DNA of 64,000 bases from the NCBI GenBank assembly GCA_018466975.1, contig CM031558.1, positions 930,001-994,000 of the forward strand, read 5' to 3'. The position numbers and the translations under genes were made by a program. The DNA comes from Sparassis latifolia. Taxonomy: Eukaryota; Basidiomycota; Agaricomycetes; Polyporales; Sparassidaceae. The notes below the pieces were generated by a model. The model saw only the letters and a list, made by a program, of their open reading frames with translations. It ran no database searches and was not told the DNA's origin. This document shows positions 1 to 10,491 of this stretch, piece after piece (position 1 is the first letter of the stretch; each line of letters begins with the position of its first letter).

Positions 1-928
1 CATCGCTGGCCGCATCTACCGTAACGTTTACGGCAAGGGCAAGATACCCACAATTGAGCCCAACAGGGATTACTCTTGGAATCTAGCCCATCTATTAGGG
101 TTCGACCAGGATCCTGCTTTCGTCGACCTCTTGAGGCTTTACATCACCATTCACAGGCACGCGTTCCCTACAATTATAGTCGCGGGAGCCTGACATCTCG
201 TACTAGTGATCATGAAGGAGGTAACGTTTCCGCACACACCGGCAAGTTAGTGGGTTCGGCTCTTTCCGATCCGTTCCTGGCCTTCAGTGCTTCCTTGAAC
301 GGTCTTGCTGGGCCTCTACATGGCCTCGCCAACCAGGAGGTGCTCTTATGGTTGCGCAAAATGCAGTTCAAGATTGGCGAGAACGCCAGCGATGAAGCTG
401 TCAAGGAATACGTCTGGTCAACGTTGAAGGCTGGTCAGGTCGTCCCCGGATACGGACATGCCGTCCTCAGGAAGACCGATCCACGCTATACCGCTCAGCG
501 CAAGTTTGCGCTCAAACACATGCCTGATGATCCTCTCTTCCAATTGGTTGGCCAGGTCTTTAAAATCGTCCCCGACATCTTACTCGCGGTAGGTACCATC
601 TGCATGGAAATTGTCGTACGCACGCTGATACGTTTCATCTCTGCAGGCCGGCAAAGCGAAGAACCCCTGGCCCAATGTTGATGCCCACTCCGGTGTGCTG
701 CTGACGCACTACGGACTGAAGGAGATGCAATTCTACACCGTTCTCTTCGGTGTCTCCCGTGCCTTTGGTGTGACTGCCCAGTTGATCTGGGATCGTGCCC
801 TCGGTGCTCGTGAGTAGATATTCGTTGACGACTTCGGCATGATAGCTAACTGTATCTCTGTAGCTCTGGAACGTCCGAAATCGTACTCTACGGTGGCTAT
901 CCAGCAGATGTTCAAGGACAAGCCGTAA
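1..928 (+). CDS. CIT1: Citrate synthase, mitochondrial, 3' part
   Basis: Condenses acetyl-CoA and oxaloacetate to citrate, the entry step of the TCA cycle. The window opens inside the gene, and 254 residues remain. Exons read as 1-156, 207-588, 647-809 and 864-928 (first codon at base 2). All three catalytic residues of the family are visible: the His in [10 protein letters not shown], the His in [13 protein letters not shown] and the Asp in PNVDAHSG. The protein ends KDKP with no C-terminal peroxisomal signal, which fits a mitochondrial form, although the N-terminus is outside the window. The first intron (157-206) starts GC rather than GT; no GT donor keeps frame there. Splicing it out restores ITIHS-DHEGG. 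Family assignment is certain. Confidence 0.95.
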
Positions 929-1118
929 AGTTGGCGCACCTCACCCGCACTGTGTAAGAACGGAGAGCACATTTGGCCACTTTTTTAAAAGGGGCCGAGG
1001 ATATTCACGATGATAGACACTCCAGCCATAGAGTACCTTAGTCCATTCAGTACATGTAGTGTGTTTACGTAATAAGCTTTCGTAAATGAACTTGCTCTCG
1101 AACTTGTTGATCACTTCC

Positions 1119-1922
1119 ATGTCAGACGTTCGTGCGTTGCTCAAAGCGAAACGGCAAGAGATCCACGTCAACCACCCTCTTGCGTCGTATACCTCCAGTG
1201 GGCAACTACGATGCATTGCTTGCAGTACTATTGTCAAGCAGAGCTCTTCCTGGGATGGTCACGTTGGTAGCAAGGCTCATCGCACTAATGCAGCGCGTCT
1301 CAAGGAGCAACAACGCCTGCGAGAGATTCAGGAAGAATCGGAGAGGAAGCGCAGGGCAGCGGAGAAGGATGAAGAAGAGACCGTGTCCAAGAGGCAGAAG
1401 GTCCAAGAGGAAGACAGTGAGGACGACGAGGCGCCTTCGCATCCACGAGCTGGATTCCCCGCAGATTTCTTCTCTGACCCTTCGCGAGCTCCACTGCCAC
1501 CGCCATCCGACGACGAATCCGATGAGGTAGCTCTTACAGTTGACGCCCCAGTGGACGCCGTGGACCTGGAGTGGCGGCGATTTCAAGAGGCAGTTCTCAA
1601 TGCCCCGGACGAGCGCGAGGCGTACGAGCGCGCGACCGTTGTTGCTGAACCCGTATTGGCTGTCGAGTCCCCGAGCGGCTTCCCTCCTGCTCAGACCGAT
1701 GTTGGCCATCAAGTCTCGCAACACGAGGAAGTGGTAGATCAGGCCGAGTTGAGGAGAAGACGAGAGCAGGAGGACAGAGAGTTGATCATGGACAGGCTGC
1801 TGGACGAGGAACGCGCGCAAGAGGAGGCGGACGAGAAGGTTACTGTTTTGAAGCTCAGGCTCAATGCGTTGAAGAAGCAGCGGGAGGCAGCGCGCAAGCT
1901 CAAAAGCAAATCTGCACCGTGA
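1119..1922 (+). CDS. ZNF830-type C2H2 zinc-finger protein
   Basis: Single-exon gene of 267 residues. An upstream in-frame ATG exists at 1086, but MSDVRALLKAKRQE starting at 1119 is where similarity to ZNF830/CCDC16 begins. The N-terminal third has one matrin/U1-like finger: CIACSTIV...WDGHVGSKAHR (two Cys, two His, about residues 32-55), followed by a long charged coiled-coil-prone region with EEDSEDDEAP and repeated RRRREQED-type segments. In animals and plants the family is nuclear and linked to pre-mRNA splicing and genome stability; a similar role here is inference. It converges with COX10, leaving about 100 bp between the stops. Confidence 0.85.
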   Translation: MSDVRALLKAKRQEIHVNHPLASYTSSGQLRCIACSTIVKQSSSWDGHVGSKAHRTNAARLKEQQRLREIQEESERKRRAAEKDEEETVSKRQKVQEEDSEDDEAPSHPRAGFPADFFSDPSRAPLPPPSDDESDEVALTVDAPVDAVDLEWRRFQEAVLNAPDEREAYERATVVAEPVLAVESPSGFPPAQTDVGHQVSQHEEVVDQAELRRRREQEDRELIMDRLLDEERAQEEADEKVTVLKLRLNALKKQREAARKLKSKSAP

Positions 1923-2026
1923 TCCAGTGCTAGATAGCATTAATGCGGTCTACTCTGTAAGTCGCCAGGTATGCAAGGGCCCGAGTATTTACTCAAACGG
2001 TACCCTTCTTCAATTGTAGGGTTCCC

Positions 2027-3295
2027 TCATTCACGTACATCCTCTTCGTGTTCTTCCGCTCGGACTCCAATCCATGATCCCCAGTCCATTCCTCGCTTGC
2101 AGAACATCATCAGACCAAGCATGACCGGGAGATACCACAGACTGTGTTGAAACACTTTCCGCGCATGTTTCTCGCTACCACTGCGCCAGAACCTCCATGC
2201 GGCCTCTGCCCAGATAGCATTGGGGATGACGCTGGCGATTGCGAATGCCCAGGTGGTGAGCCCGGAAATAGGCACGAGGACTGAACACACTGGAATGAGT
2301 AGGAGTGTGTGGCGGAGAGAAACCAGGGCATTTTTGGCAGGTGAGACGACGGATAGCATACGATAACCGGCCTGCGCGTACGATTCTCGTACAAGATGCG
2401 ACAACGAATTAAAATGAGGAAATTGCCAGCTATATAGCAGCATAAAGAGTGCCAAAGGCGCGAGTGGGTTGTCGATGAGATGTAGGTCAAGCGTGGTCGT
2501 CGAAAGGAAGGACGGGAGGAATAATTGGATGGGATAGGAGGATGACGGCAGGAGCTGTCCCCCACAAGCTGTCCAACCCATCAACGGCGGCAAAGCGCCA
2601 ACCACCGCTCCCACCCAAGTGCTGAAGACATTCCTGCGCTTGAGCCAGGTGTACGCCCCAGCATAGAGGGCAATGTTAGCGGCACCGAGAAATGCAGTGA
2701 TGGGATTGACCATGGTCCAGAGAACAGCTGGCCCTGCAACCCCGGTCACGACAGCGAAGCCGGCTGCATGGAGAGGGCTAATCGCTCGTCGGACGAGCGG
2801 TCTCATACGGGTGCGAGCCATCTGAGCGTCGAACGGCACCTCTTGCAGCTGGTTCAGCGCATTTGCAGAGGCTGAACATAGGGCGGTGCCGGCTGCGGTG
2901 GAGAGAAGGACTGGCAGAGAGGTGGGTAGGGGCGACAATGCCACGCCGGCCATTGCAGTGAGCACGACGAGCACGGTTAGACGCGATTTAGACAATTCCG
3001 CATATATGCGCAGAAGGCGTCGGGGTGTGAGAGTCTCGGAAACCTTGAAAGCTCGGATGGTGGAGGATTGGGGAGTTAATGCCTGTGAAATTGGAGTAGA
3101 AGGCGAGGCATCCTGGTAATGAGAACGGTGAAGAGGGCCCCATCTGTCGTTGTGAAAGAAATACTGAGCGAAATTGTTGGCCTTGGGACTGGCAAGGGAT
3201 GACCCTGCCCGAACTGCAGCACGCGGTCGGTGGCTAGTGCGCCGCAGATTGGCCGTACAGCTACGGCAAAACGAGGACGGCTTTACGGCATGCAT
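2027..3295 (-). CDS. COX10: Protoheme IX farnesyltransferase COX10
   Basis: Converts heme B to heme O in the inner mitochondrial membrane, the first step of heme A synthesis for cytochrome c oxidase. 422 residues, one exon. An ATG 49 codons upstream is in frame, but the start at 3295 gives a typical Arg/Ser-rich presequence. From residue about 90 it is a polytopic membrane protein of the UbiA family. The aspartate-bearing prenyl-diphosphate motif reads NQLQEVPFDAQMARTRMRPL, and YSWQFPHFNSLS is the second conserved loop. The divergent neighbour is U1-70K with 265 bp between start codons, so the promoter is probably shared. Confidence 0.96.
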   Translation of the reverse strand: MHAVKPSSFCRSCTANLRRTSHRPRAAVRAGSSLASPKANNFAQYFFHNDRWGPLHRSHYQDASPSTPISQALTPQSSTIRAFKVSETLTPRRLLRIYAELSKSRLTVLVVLTAMAGVALSPLPTSLPVLLSTAAGTALCSASANALNQLQEVPFDAQMARTRMRPLVRRAISPLHAAGFAVVTGVAGPAVLWTMVNPITAFLGAANIALYAGAYTWLKRRNVFSTWVGAVVGALPPLMGWTACGGQLLPSSSYPIQLFLPSFLSTTTLDLHLIDNPLAPLALFMLLYSWQFPHFNSLSHLVRESYAQAGYRMLSVVSPAKNALVSLRHTLLLIPVCSVLVPISGLTTWAFAIASVIPNAIWAEAAWRFWRSGSEKHARKVFQHSLWYLPVMLGLMMFCKRGMDWGSWIGVRAEEHEEDVRE

Positions 3296-3560
3296 GCGAG
3301 CTGAAACTGTAGCTGCTGAAGGTGAAAGATCAGTGAGAAAAACGTACAGGAAAGGAGGAAGAATACAACCGACCTGGCGGGAGGAGAACAGCCCGCAGTT
3401 GGCGCTCACCAGTCCGCGCTTCTCACGTTCGACGTCCACCATCCTCGACGCCTTTCGTCGTCCACATTGGCCTGCAGTCGGCGCCGTCGTCCTTCACCGA
3501 TCTACGTCTTACGCTACTAGTCGTCGCTGAACGCTATTTTCTCTGTCATTCGTTGTTACC
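3296..3560. promoter_or_regulatory. Divergent COX10/U1-70K promoter region
   Basis: The 265 bp between the two start codons must carry both promoters. I see no clear TATA box. An alternative, longer COX10 reading frame runs through the first part of it. Confidence 0.5.
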
Positions 3561-4939
3561 ATGCCCGGCACTCATCTTCTACCCCCAAACTTGCTCAAGC
3601 TTTTCGCCCCCAGGCCCCCACTTCCGTACACTCGCCCCCTCGACAAGGACATTGACCGCGTAAAGAAAAAAGCTCTCAATGGCGTCGGCCACATTATCGC
3701 CCAACTCCGGGAAGATAAGACTCAGGGGATGCTCAATTCCGGGGAGAGCGAGGGGATGGAGGAGGGCGAAGAGCCTGCGTTCACCTACGCAGAAGAGACC
3801 AAGCGTGCTATTCGCAGAGAGGAGCGAAAGAATAAGAAGACGGATGAATACAACATCGCCAAGGAAAATTGTGAGTGTCATCCTGACGCCTCACTTTACT
3901 CTTTTCACGCCAGACCCTCAGACAAACCTGCGGACGACCCCGAGGCTGTTGGCGACCCGTACAAGACCCTTTTCATATCACGTCTGGTATGCTTACTGCC
4001 TTACTACGAATAGTGCATTTCATTGACACCATGCTCTCAGCATAAAAATGCCACTGACAGTGATCTTCGTCGTGAGTTCGAAGGATTTGGCAGCATTGAA
4101 CGGGTAAGGATTGTTCGAGACAAAAAGGGACGGAGTAAAGGCTACGCGTTCATCGTCTTCGAGCGTGAACGAGACATGAAAGGTACGCTCTTCGACACAC
4201 AAACGGTGCATACTAACCCAGCGAACTACGACGATCGTGGTCATTTTTAGCTGCTTACAAGGAGTCCGACCGGTTACAAATAATGGGCAAAAGGGTTTTG
4301 GTCGACGTCGAGCGCGGTCGCACGGTAAGAGGCTGGAAACCCCGTCGTTTAGGCGGGGGTCTGGGCGGCAGGCCTAAGCCTGAGCCGCCTGCACCATTGC
4401 TCAGCGCGAAGGGCCCGCCCAGTGGTGGCGGCTTTAGAGGCGGATTCCGCGGTGGTGACCGAGGCGGTGGCTTCCGTGGTGGTCGTGGTGGCGGCTTCCG
4501 GGGAGGTGGTGGTGGCGGGTTCGGTGGTGGCGGTGGTCGAGGTGGCTTCAGAGGTGGCAGAGACGACTTTGACGGAGGGCGCGGTGGCGGCGGATTTGGT
4601 GGAGGCGGTTACCGGTATGTCTCCTGCTCTGACTGCCAAGAATGTTACGTCCAACGTGTTTACCGCAGAGGTCGCGGTGGAGGTATCGGTTATCAAGGTG
4701 GTGGTGGGTTCAGCGACCATGGGTACGGTGGTCCCCCTGGAGGCCAAGGCGGACCTGGCGGACCTGGCGGATATGGAGGCCCCGGCGGTGGGTACAGCGG
4801 GCCACCCGGCGGCGGTCCTGGTGGGTATGGTCCTCCGGGGGGTGGATATGGTGGCGGAGGTGGGTATCGCGGCGACCTGAAGCGCGAAGGTGGGCCCGGT
4901 GGATACGACGATCGTGACTCGAAGCGGCCCCGCTACTAG
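3561..4939 (+). CDS. SNP1: U1 snRNP 70 kDa protein
   Basis: RNA-binding core protein of the U1 snRNP, which recognises 5' splice sites. Exons 3561-3870, 3922-3986, 4041-4182, 4251-4614 and 4669-4939 give 383 residues. The family-specific N-terminal segment ([15 protein letters not shown]) is followed by one RRM from about residue 115: RNP2 is [11 protein letters not shown]1 is [10 protein letters not shown]. The diagnostic tail [24 protein letters not shown] follows directly. Instead of the RS/RE-rich C-terminus of animals, the last 130 residues are RGG/GGY/PGG low-complexity sequence. The last intron is 54 nt and in frame, so its retention would add 18 residues. Confidence 0.95.
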
Positions 4940-6838
4940 GAGTGATCGACCCTTGTGGTCACGCGAAGAAGTAGATACAGGATGCCTGAAGGTGACCGTA
5001 TATCCTGCCCTCTGATAGGGTGTGTAAGTGGGGGGTGGGGCTTTCTTCTGCTGTTATTCCGGTTTGTTTGACATCTTCTAGTCTATCGCATCCGTGCGTA
5101 AGTATTGTTGTTGCTCTGTATTCTCTGCGCAGGTAATTCTCGAGGCAAGTATGTATACTCTTCCGGACGTTCACTTTGCAGGATTCCTCCTGTGACCGCA
5201 GTTCTGGCAGTTGGAAGGAACGGGGGTTCCGTGGAGCAGTGATACAGCCTGCATCTGTTGTATCATGGGTGCTCAGTACATGGCAAGCCGGTATGCAGGG
5301 ACAGATAATAAGCCAGCATCCACAGCGGGATGACCCCTCTGACGGTATCGCGCCTCCCTACGCAGAAGGCACAGTCCTTAGTAAGTATACATCGGTAGCA
5401 CATCTTGAGTTGACGAGGCCATGAAGGTCTCAGTATTTGGCAGCAAGACGGAGCCAATATGTGGGGAGTGAACCACGCGAAGAATGCGTATAATGTCGAA
5501 GAGATCGTGGGGGCCATTGATGTGCAACTTGGTGAGTGAGTAGATCACGATGCGGCGGTAGGAGAGAACATCACCGCTGAATGATGCGCAACGTGGTGGA
5601 ACGGGAGATGAAGTCGTCGTTCGGCATGCCGGCATGATCGGTTTACTCGGGGGCTTCCGTAAAGCCAAACCCACGTGCCAGGACAGCCACCCTGTCACAG
5701 TCACGAGCTTTGTGACGACGGCGTTGGATGTGACGCGCTCCCGAATTCCTTTCGTTCTCCAATTTACGTCTAATGTTCTCTCGTATGTTCTCTCGTGCGC
5801 AGATTATCGGTTTTTTTGTCTTACCTCGGGCAGCACCAAGCCATGCCTGGTGACATGCATGGATCACTAGTGGGTGTCACATGCCGCTGGTGCTTTCTTG
5901 CTCTGTGCGATCGATATACCATCCGCCGTACCCGGCAATAAGCCCCTTGCAGTTACGTCTCCCGGTATGTATCCCCCTGCTTGAATCCTGTTGATCGTAC
6001 CCGTACATTAAGTCTGTATGTCCATAACACTTGCTCCCGGAAAAACAAGGTGTCTAATCTTGTTAGAGCCCCTACCGCCACTTTCCACCTCAGCGGAACT
6101 CCCACTTCAAACCTCGGCATAAAAGTTTTTTTGATGATCGCGATGTCGCCGCGGCTGCGAGCTCCTTCAAGTGCATGACGACCGGAAGACCCCGCCGCTT
6201 TTGGCTTCTGCAGCTTCCACCCCTCCGCCGGCAGAAACCCCATCAGGGCTCGCGTGCAGGTCATACTTTGCAACACACTGCCTGGACGCTTTCGCCATTT
6301 TTTTGCGTCTGAGCGCAGTGAGAGTGCGGGAACGACTACAGACGTGTGGTGTTCTCGAGACAATAAGCAACGACACACTCGGCGCCCCATCACGGTACGT
6401 GAGTCCCAGAGTGGGTCGGTGGCAGCACAATCAATTGCCGAAGATATAGGTTCGGCAGACCAAGTTAGTACCTGGACAAGTCCTTTGACGTACCTGGATA
6501 CTTGGACATGGAGGCCTCCCTTTTCCTGAAACGAGAGACATGAAATCGCACTGGATCACCCTCTCCCTTTTAACGGTCAGATCGCCCACCTTTAATTCGC
6601 CTTACTATTCAACCGCGGGTGCAAACCTTTTCCCCCTGCTTTCAACCTTTGTCACCTTTGTGCTCAATCGTGAGTGTCACTGTCCCTCTTCACCGCTGAA
6701 GATGCTGCACGCTGACGTCTATTACATTTATAGCCAGGCGTCGCCGTGCCCTGCAATTGTTCATTTTCGTCACTGGTCAAAATCTCACTGCTGTCTCCCA
6801 ATTTCCCCCCGTTCCCAATTTTCTCCCTTGTAGTTGCC
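4940..6838. other. Intergenic, no supported gene
   Basis: About 1.9 kb between U1-70K and the homeobox gene. Short ORFs on both strands have neither recognisable domains nor plausible splice partners. Pyrimidine-rich stretches around 6540-6840 probably belong to the promoter and leader of the homeobox gene. I found no tRNA-like cloverleaf or repeat. Confidence 0.5.
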
Positions 6839-8443
6839 ATGGGTTGTGAGTCTCATCTATTGTGTGTGCACCCCGGTTTCTCACCTCAACTTACAGCCAG
6901 CAGCAAACAAGTCACCAATTCACTAGCGGGTGACGATGATCTACTTCCTGAATCCTCTGCATCTTCGCCGAGTTCTGTCTCCGGCTTTCTTCGCGGTGCG
7001 TCAGAGGACACAGCCATATCAACAGACACGGCATCGCCTTCGCTATCGATAGACAATCCCTCGTCAGCGTCCACGCACTCGAAGTCATTTGCAGCGAAGG
7101 GGAAGCGCAAACGCTCTCGCGTGACTCCAGAACAACTCTCCCATCTGGAGCGTTTCTTCGCGTCTGACAGGAGTCCTACGGCTGCCCGGCGGAAGGAGAT
7201 CAGTGGTCTTCTTGGGATGCATGAGCGACAGACACAGATCTGGTTTCAGAACAGGTCCGCTCTTACTCCCATCCTACGTTGCAACAATTCTTGATGACTT
7301 GCAATCTCCTAGGCGAGCAAAGGCAAAGCTGCAGGACGTAAAAATAAAAGGAAGGGCCGGTCTGTCTGATCCACCACCCGACACGCCGCCGGAGCTGTGC
7401 TCAGGCTTCGACATAGATCTTTATAATCTGATTCACGAGGATGAACGTATGTTTCTGCCGCCGAGCACGTCACAAGTAATTCTTACGGATAGCATGTTAC
7501 AGCCGTTACTATCATTCCATGTACCGACTTGTCCATTGGTACATGGCGCCGTGTGGCGTCGACTGTGAGCAAGCACGATCTCGTGGGGTACGTGTGCCAG
7601 GCGAAACGATGCATCACTTGGTTCATCTACTCTTCTGGGTTGGGCTTCAAGATTGAGATTAGTTTCGACATCGTCGTCGATACCGAGTTCACGAACGTAT
7701 CCCCAGGTGTTGCCCTTGCTGCATTAAAGTTGTCACAGCCGCCAGCTTTCTACTTGGAGCATTCCGCATCCTCTGGCGTCAACAGCAGCTCGGTACGCTA
7801 CTGGAAGCGATGTGCCGATTGGACGGAGGGAATGCAGGCAACCAGAGTCCTTCGCCATGAAGTAATTGGATCGGAGATGCAGTTGTCTCACATAATACGG
7901 AATTTCAGCCCGAACGGAACTGTTGCAGAGGTCTCGCTATATTCACTGCCCCAGCGTGCAGAGGCATCGCCTGTGCTCCACCCTACTTCTTCGCTTCCAC
8001 TAGCACACGAGGATCACTGCCGCGACGACATGTCACAATACGACGCGCAGTATCCGAATGGCAGTCGACAACGACTATTGGCTGCAGGCCCTAGCCACCC
8101 CCTCCAAAATTTCATTACTGCGCCGGCCGGCTGCTCACCTCCCTATCCTGCCGACCTTCCTTACCCGCATGTAGACAGAACATTTCCACCAATGCATCTG
8201 CCTTCCTCTTACAACATGTGCGACGGCGATCGCAAGCCGCCACACTACGCCCTGCAATTCGAGCCACACCTCGGATTTCCACGTCGCATGTCTTCTTTTC
8301 CGCATTCCCATGCGCCGATACCTCAGTATCCATCTGCCTGCACGAACGATTCCAGCCCTCGTTCCGTATCTCCTTACGAGTGCCCAAACGACCTGGTCTC
8401 ATCCGCATCGACTTCACACTCGTCGTTCGATGCGCCATCGTGA
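6839..8443 (+). CDS. Homeobox transcription factor (RfeB-like)
   Basis: 479 residues from exons 6839-6845, 6897-7254, 7313-7446 and 7503-8443. The first 51 nt intron (GTGAGT...TTACAG) is in frame, so a longer unspliced N-terminus is possible. A typical 60-residue, non-TALE homeodomain lies at about residues 85-145 (KRKRSRVTPEQL...IWFQNRRAKAK), and intron 2 splits its recognition helix. After it comes a second conserved block (IIPCTDLSIGTWRR, YVCQAKRCITWF, DTEFTN, WKRCADWTEGMQAT, VLRHEVIGSEMQL) that I recognise from basidiomycete RfeB/PHO2-like homeobox proteins. The C-terminal 170 residues are Pro/Ser/His-rich and probably disordered. A nuclear DNA-binding role is firm; targets are unknown. 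Confidence 0.88.
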
Positions 8444-8959
8444 CGGACGCTGAAGGCGCCGTTCCTCTCGCCACATTAGGGCGATCCGGTGGTCGCATTG
8501 CCTGGAGTACCTCTCCCACCAATGCAGGGCTGCGAGAATATCGAAAGTGTCACTATCTCGACATTCGGTTACGACGGAGGGCTGCCCATTCACTACTCTG
8601 AAAAGAGGAACACACCGTAGCTCTTCCAATTGGTACTACAACCATCTCTGCTCTCGATTGTCCTCCCCTTGACTTAACATAATTTTGCTCTACGATCTGT
8701 CGTGTAATTGTGGGCCTCGTCGTCACATGTGTCTTCTGTCGCACCTCATAAACTGCTCATGACTTGTATTCATCGTAACTTACTGATGTGCTGATATTAC
8801 GGTTGACCGTTGCTCCATTCGTCTTTCCTGTACATATTATCTGCTTAATGACGTCGTCACTTGACCGGACGAGTGGCTCTTAAAATCCTACCATTCCTGA
8901 CTGATATGTATTGATACAACGACATAGAATATCAAACACCTCCACATTCATACAAAAAT
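8444..8959. other. Convergent intergenic gap
   Basis: 516 bp between the stops of the homeobox gene and ARPC2. It presumably holds both 3' UTRs. No additional gene is supported. Confidence 0.5.
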
Positions 8960-10181
8960 TCATCGTGAGATCATGGAGCGTCCACTGCGAGGAAAAATTG
9001 TTAGCAATTCGTTCATGATGTGAGACCAGATATCTACCTTGCAGTCTTCCTGTCTACGACCGCTACTTCCGTCTTCGCCCTGTTGAGGACCTTTTGGAAT
9101 TCGCTCACACGGTGCCGCATGCGCGAGTGCAAGTACGCCTTGGAACATTTGATGTGGTAGTGCAGATAGTCGCGGAACAACTGGATGTGGCTGATTGTTG
9201 ACTCGGCCACGGATGGATTGGCGAAATGTCGAGGGAACAGGACAAAGGTGACGTAACCGATGTCTTCACTGACGGTAAGACCGGGGAGATGTCGAATTTC
9301 CAACGGCGGATCGCCCGTTGTGTACAGAACTTGCGGTGCGCTTTGAATCGTTGGTAGCCGTCTCGCATCAACGAATTCCTGGTGAGAATGCAGGCAATTC
9401 TAGTTAAAACGTAACGGACGTAGACTGTGATACATACCTGCAAAAATACTTTACCAATAATTCGATCCGTCTCTTCTCTAAATATGGTCGAGAAGATCAC
9501 CGTGACACGATCTGGCGAGGCCTGTACGTAGATGCATTCTTCGTCACGATAGTGCATGGTCATGAGCTCTCCCTGACCACTTCCAGAGGCCTCTAACTGC
9601 TTCTGTGCCTTGAAAGCGACTTCGAACGGTGCAGCAAGAGCGTTGCGCCTCAAGGAAGAAAGTGACTTTATCAACGTGTCTCGTTGTTCTGGCCACATCA
9701 GGCAAATGTAGGAGTCAGTTCGTCTTACGCTAGACGCACGAAAGCTGTAGGTGAAGATGTGTAACTCACCACCTTCTGGAGGGATTTGTTCGAGATCAAT
9801 CTCCAGGCTGACATTGTACTCAGGCTCCGGCGCTGGCTTCACCATGCGGCCGTACTCGCGGCTTAACACGTCGCGGACGCCATACTTCACCAGCTCATCC
9901 CAGCAGCGGATGTTCATGGAGAGGACAAGACCAGTCTTGCGCTCGGGGGTGGAGAGATGGAACCGGACACCATCGAAGTCCACAAACTGAACATCCAGAG
10001 AAGAAGGCCTGCATTTTAACGATGAGTGAGGAAGCGGGACGCGTGGTGCAAACTGACTTGATGAACTTCTCCGCGAGGGTGGTTTGGATGATGTAGTTGT
10101 TCGACTGTGCAGCATGAGTACTCAGTTCCATGCGGTCAAATGCTGTGCCAGTAAAGTGGACAATACCTCGAGCAGAATCAT
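8960..10181 (-). CDS. ARPC2: Arp2/3 complex subunit 2 (p34)
   Basis: Core subunit of the Arp2/3 actin-nucleating complex. It forms the ARPC2-ARPC4 spine that binds the mother filament. Six exons in the order of translation: 10167-10181, 10058-10104, 9770-10008, 9438-9688, 9038-9378 and 8960-8984, giving 305 residues. It begins MILLE-SNNYIIQTTLAEKFIK. Conserved landmarks are FVDFDGVRFHLS, YNVSLEIDLEQIP, MHYRDEECIYVQASPDRVTVIFST, GYVTFVLFPRHF and FRDYLHYHIKCSKAYLHSRMR. The last exon (25 nt) supplies the conserved KTASGRSMISR ending, missed if the frame is read into the last intron. eIF4B is divergent with 310 bp between starts. Confidence 0.95.
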
Positions 10182-10491
10182 GTTGGAGTGCTAGGTAATT
10201 GCAAGGATAGCCGGGAGTGCAGGCGAGAGCCGCACGGCGCGCTGCGCGGGATAAGTGCGAAAATAATGCAATAATATTTCGAAGTAGCAGGCGCGGGAAA
10301 ACGAAGGCTCGATGACCGATCTGAAGAATTTCAGTAGCTTGCAGCGTCTCTCAGCTTCAGCTTCATCGCTCGTACACCAGACCTTCGTATCTCCGTCCGA
10401 GATATACAACATGGGCACGTACTCTTTCCAGCTCCCCGGGACCCATAACTAAGTATGCGCTCCATGAACAGCACCCAAGAAGGCACAGAAA

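Noticed and set aside
6839..8443. Homeobox gene as an A mating-type (HD1/HD2) locus
   Set aside because: The homeodomain is the ordinary 60-residue type with an RfeB-like second domain, there is no paired divergent HD gene, and no mitochondrial intermediate peptidase gene lies beside it.
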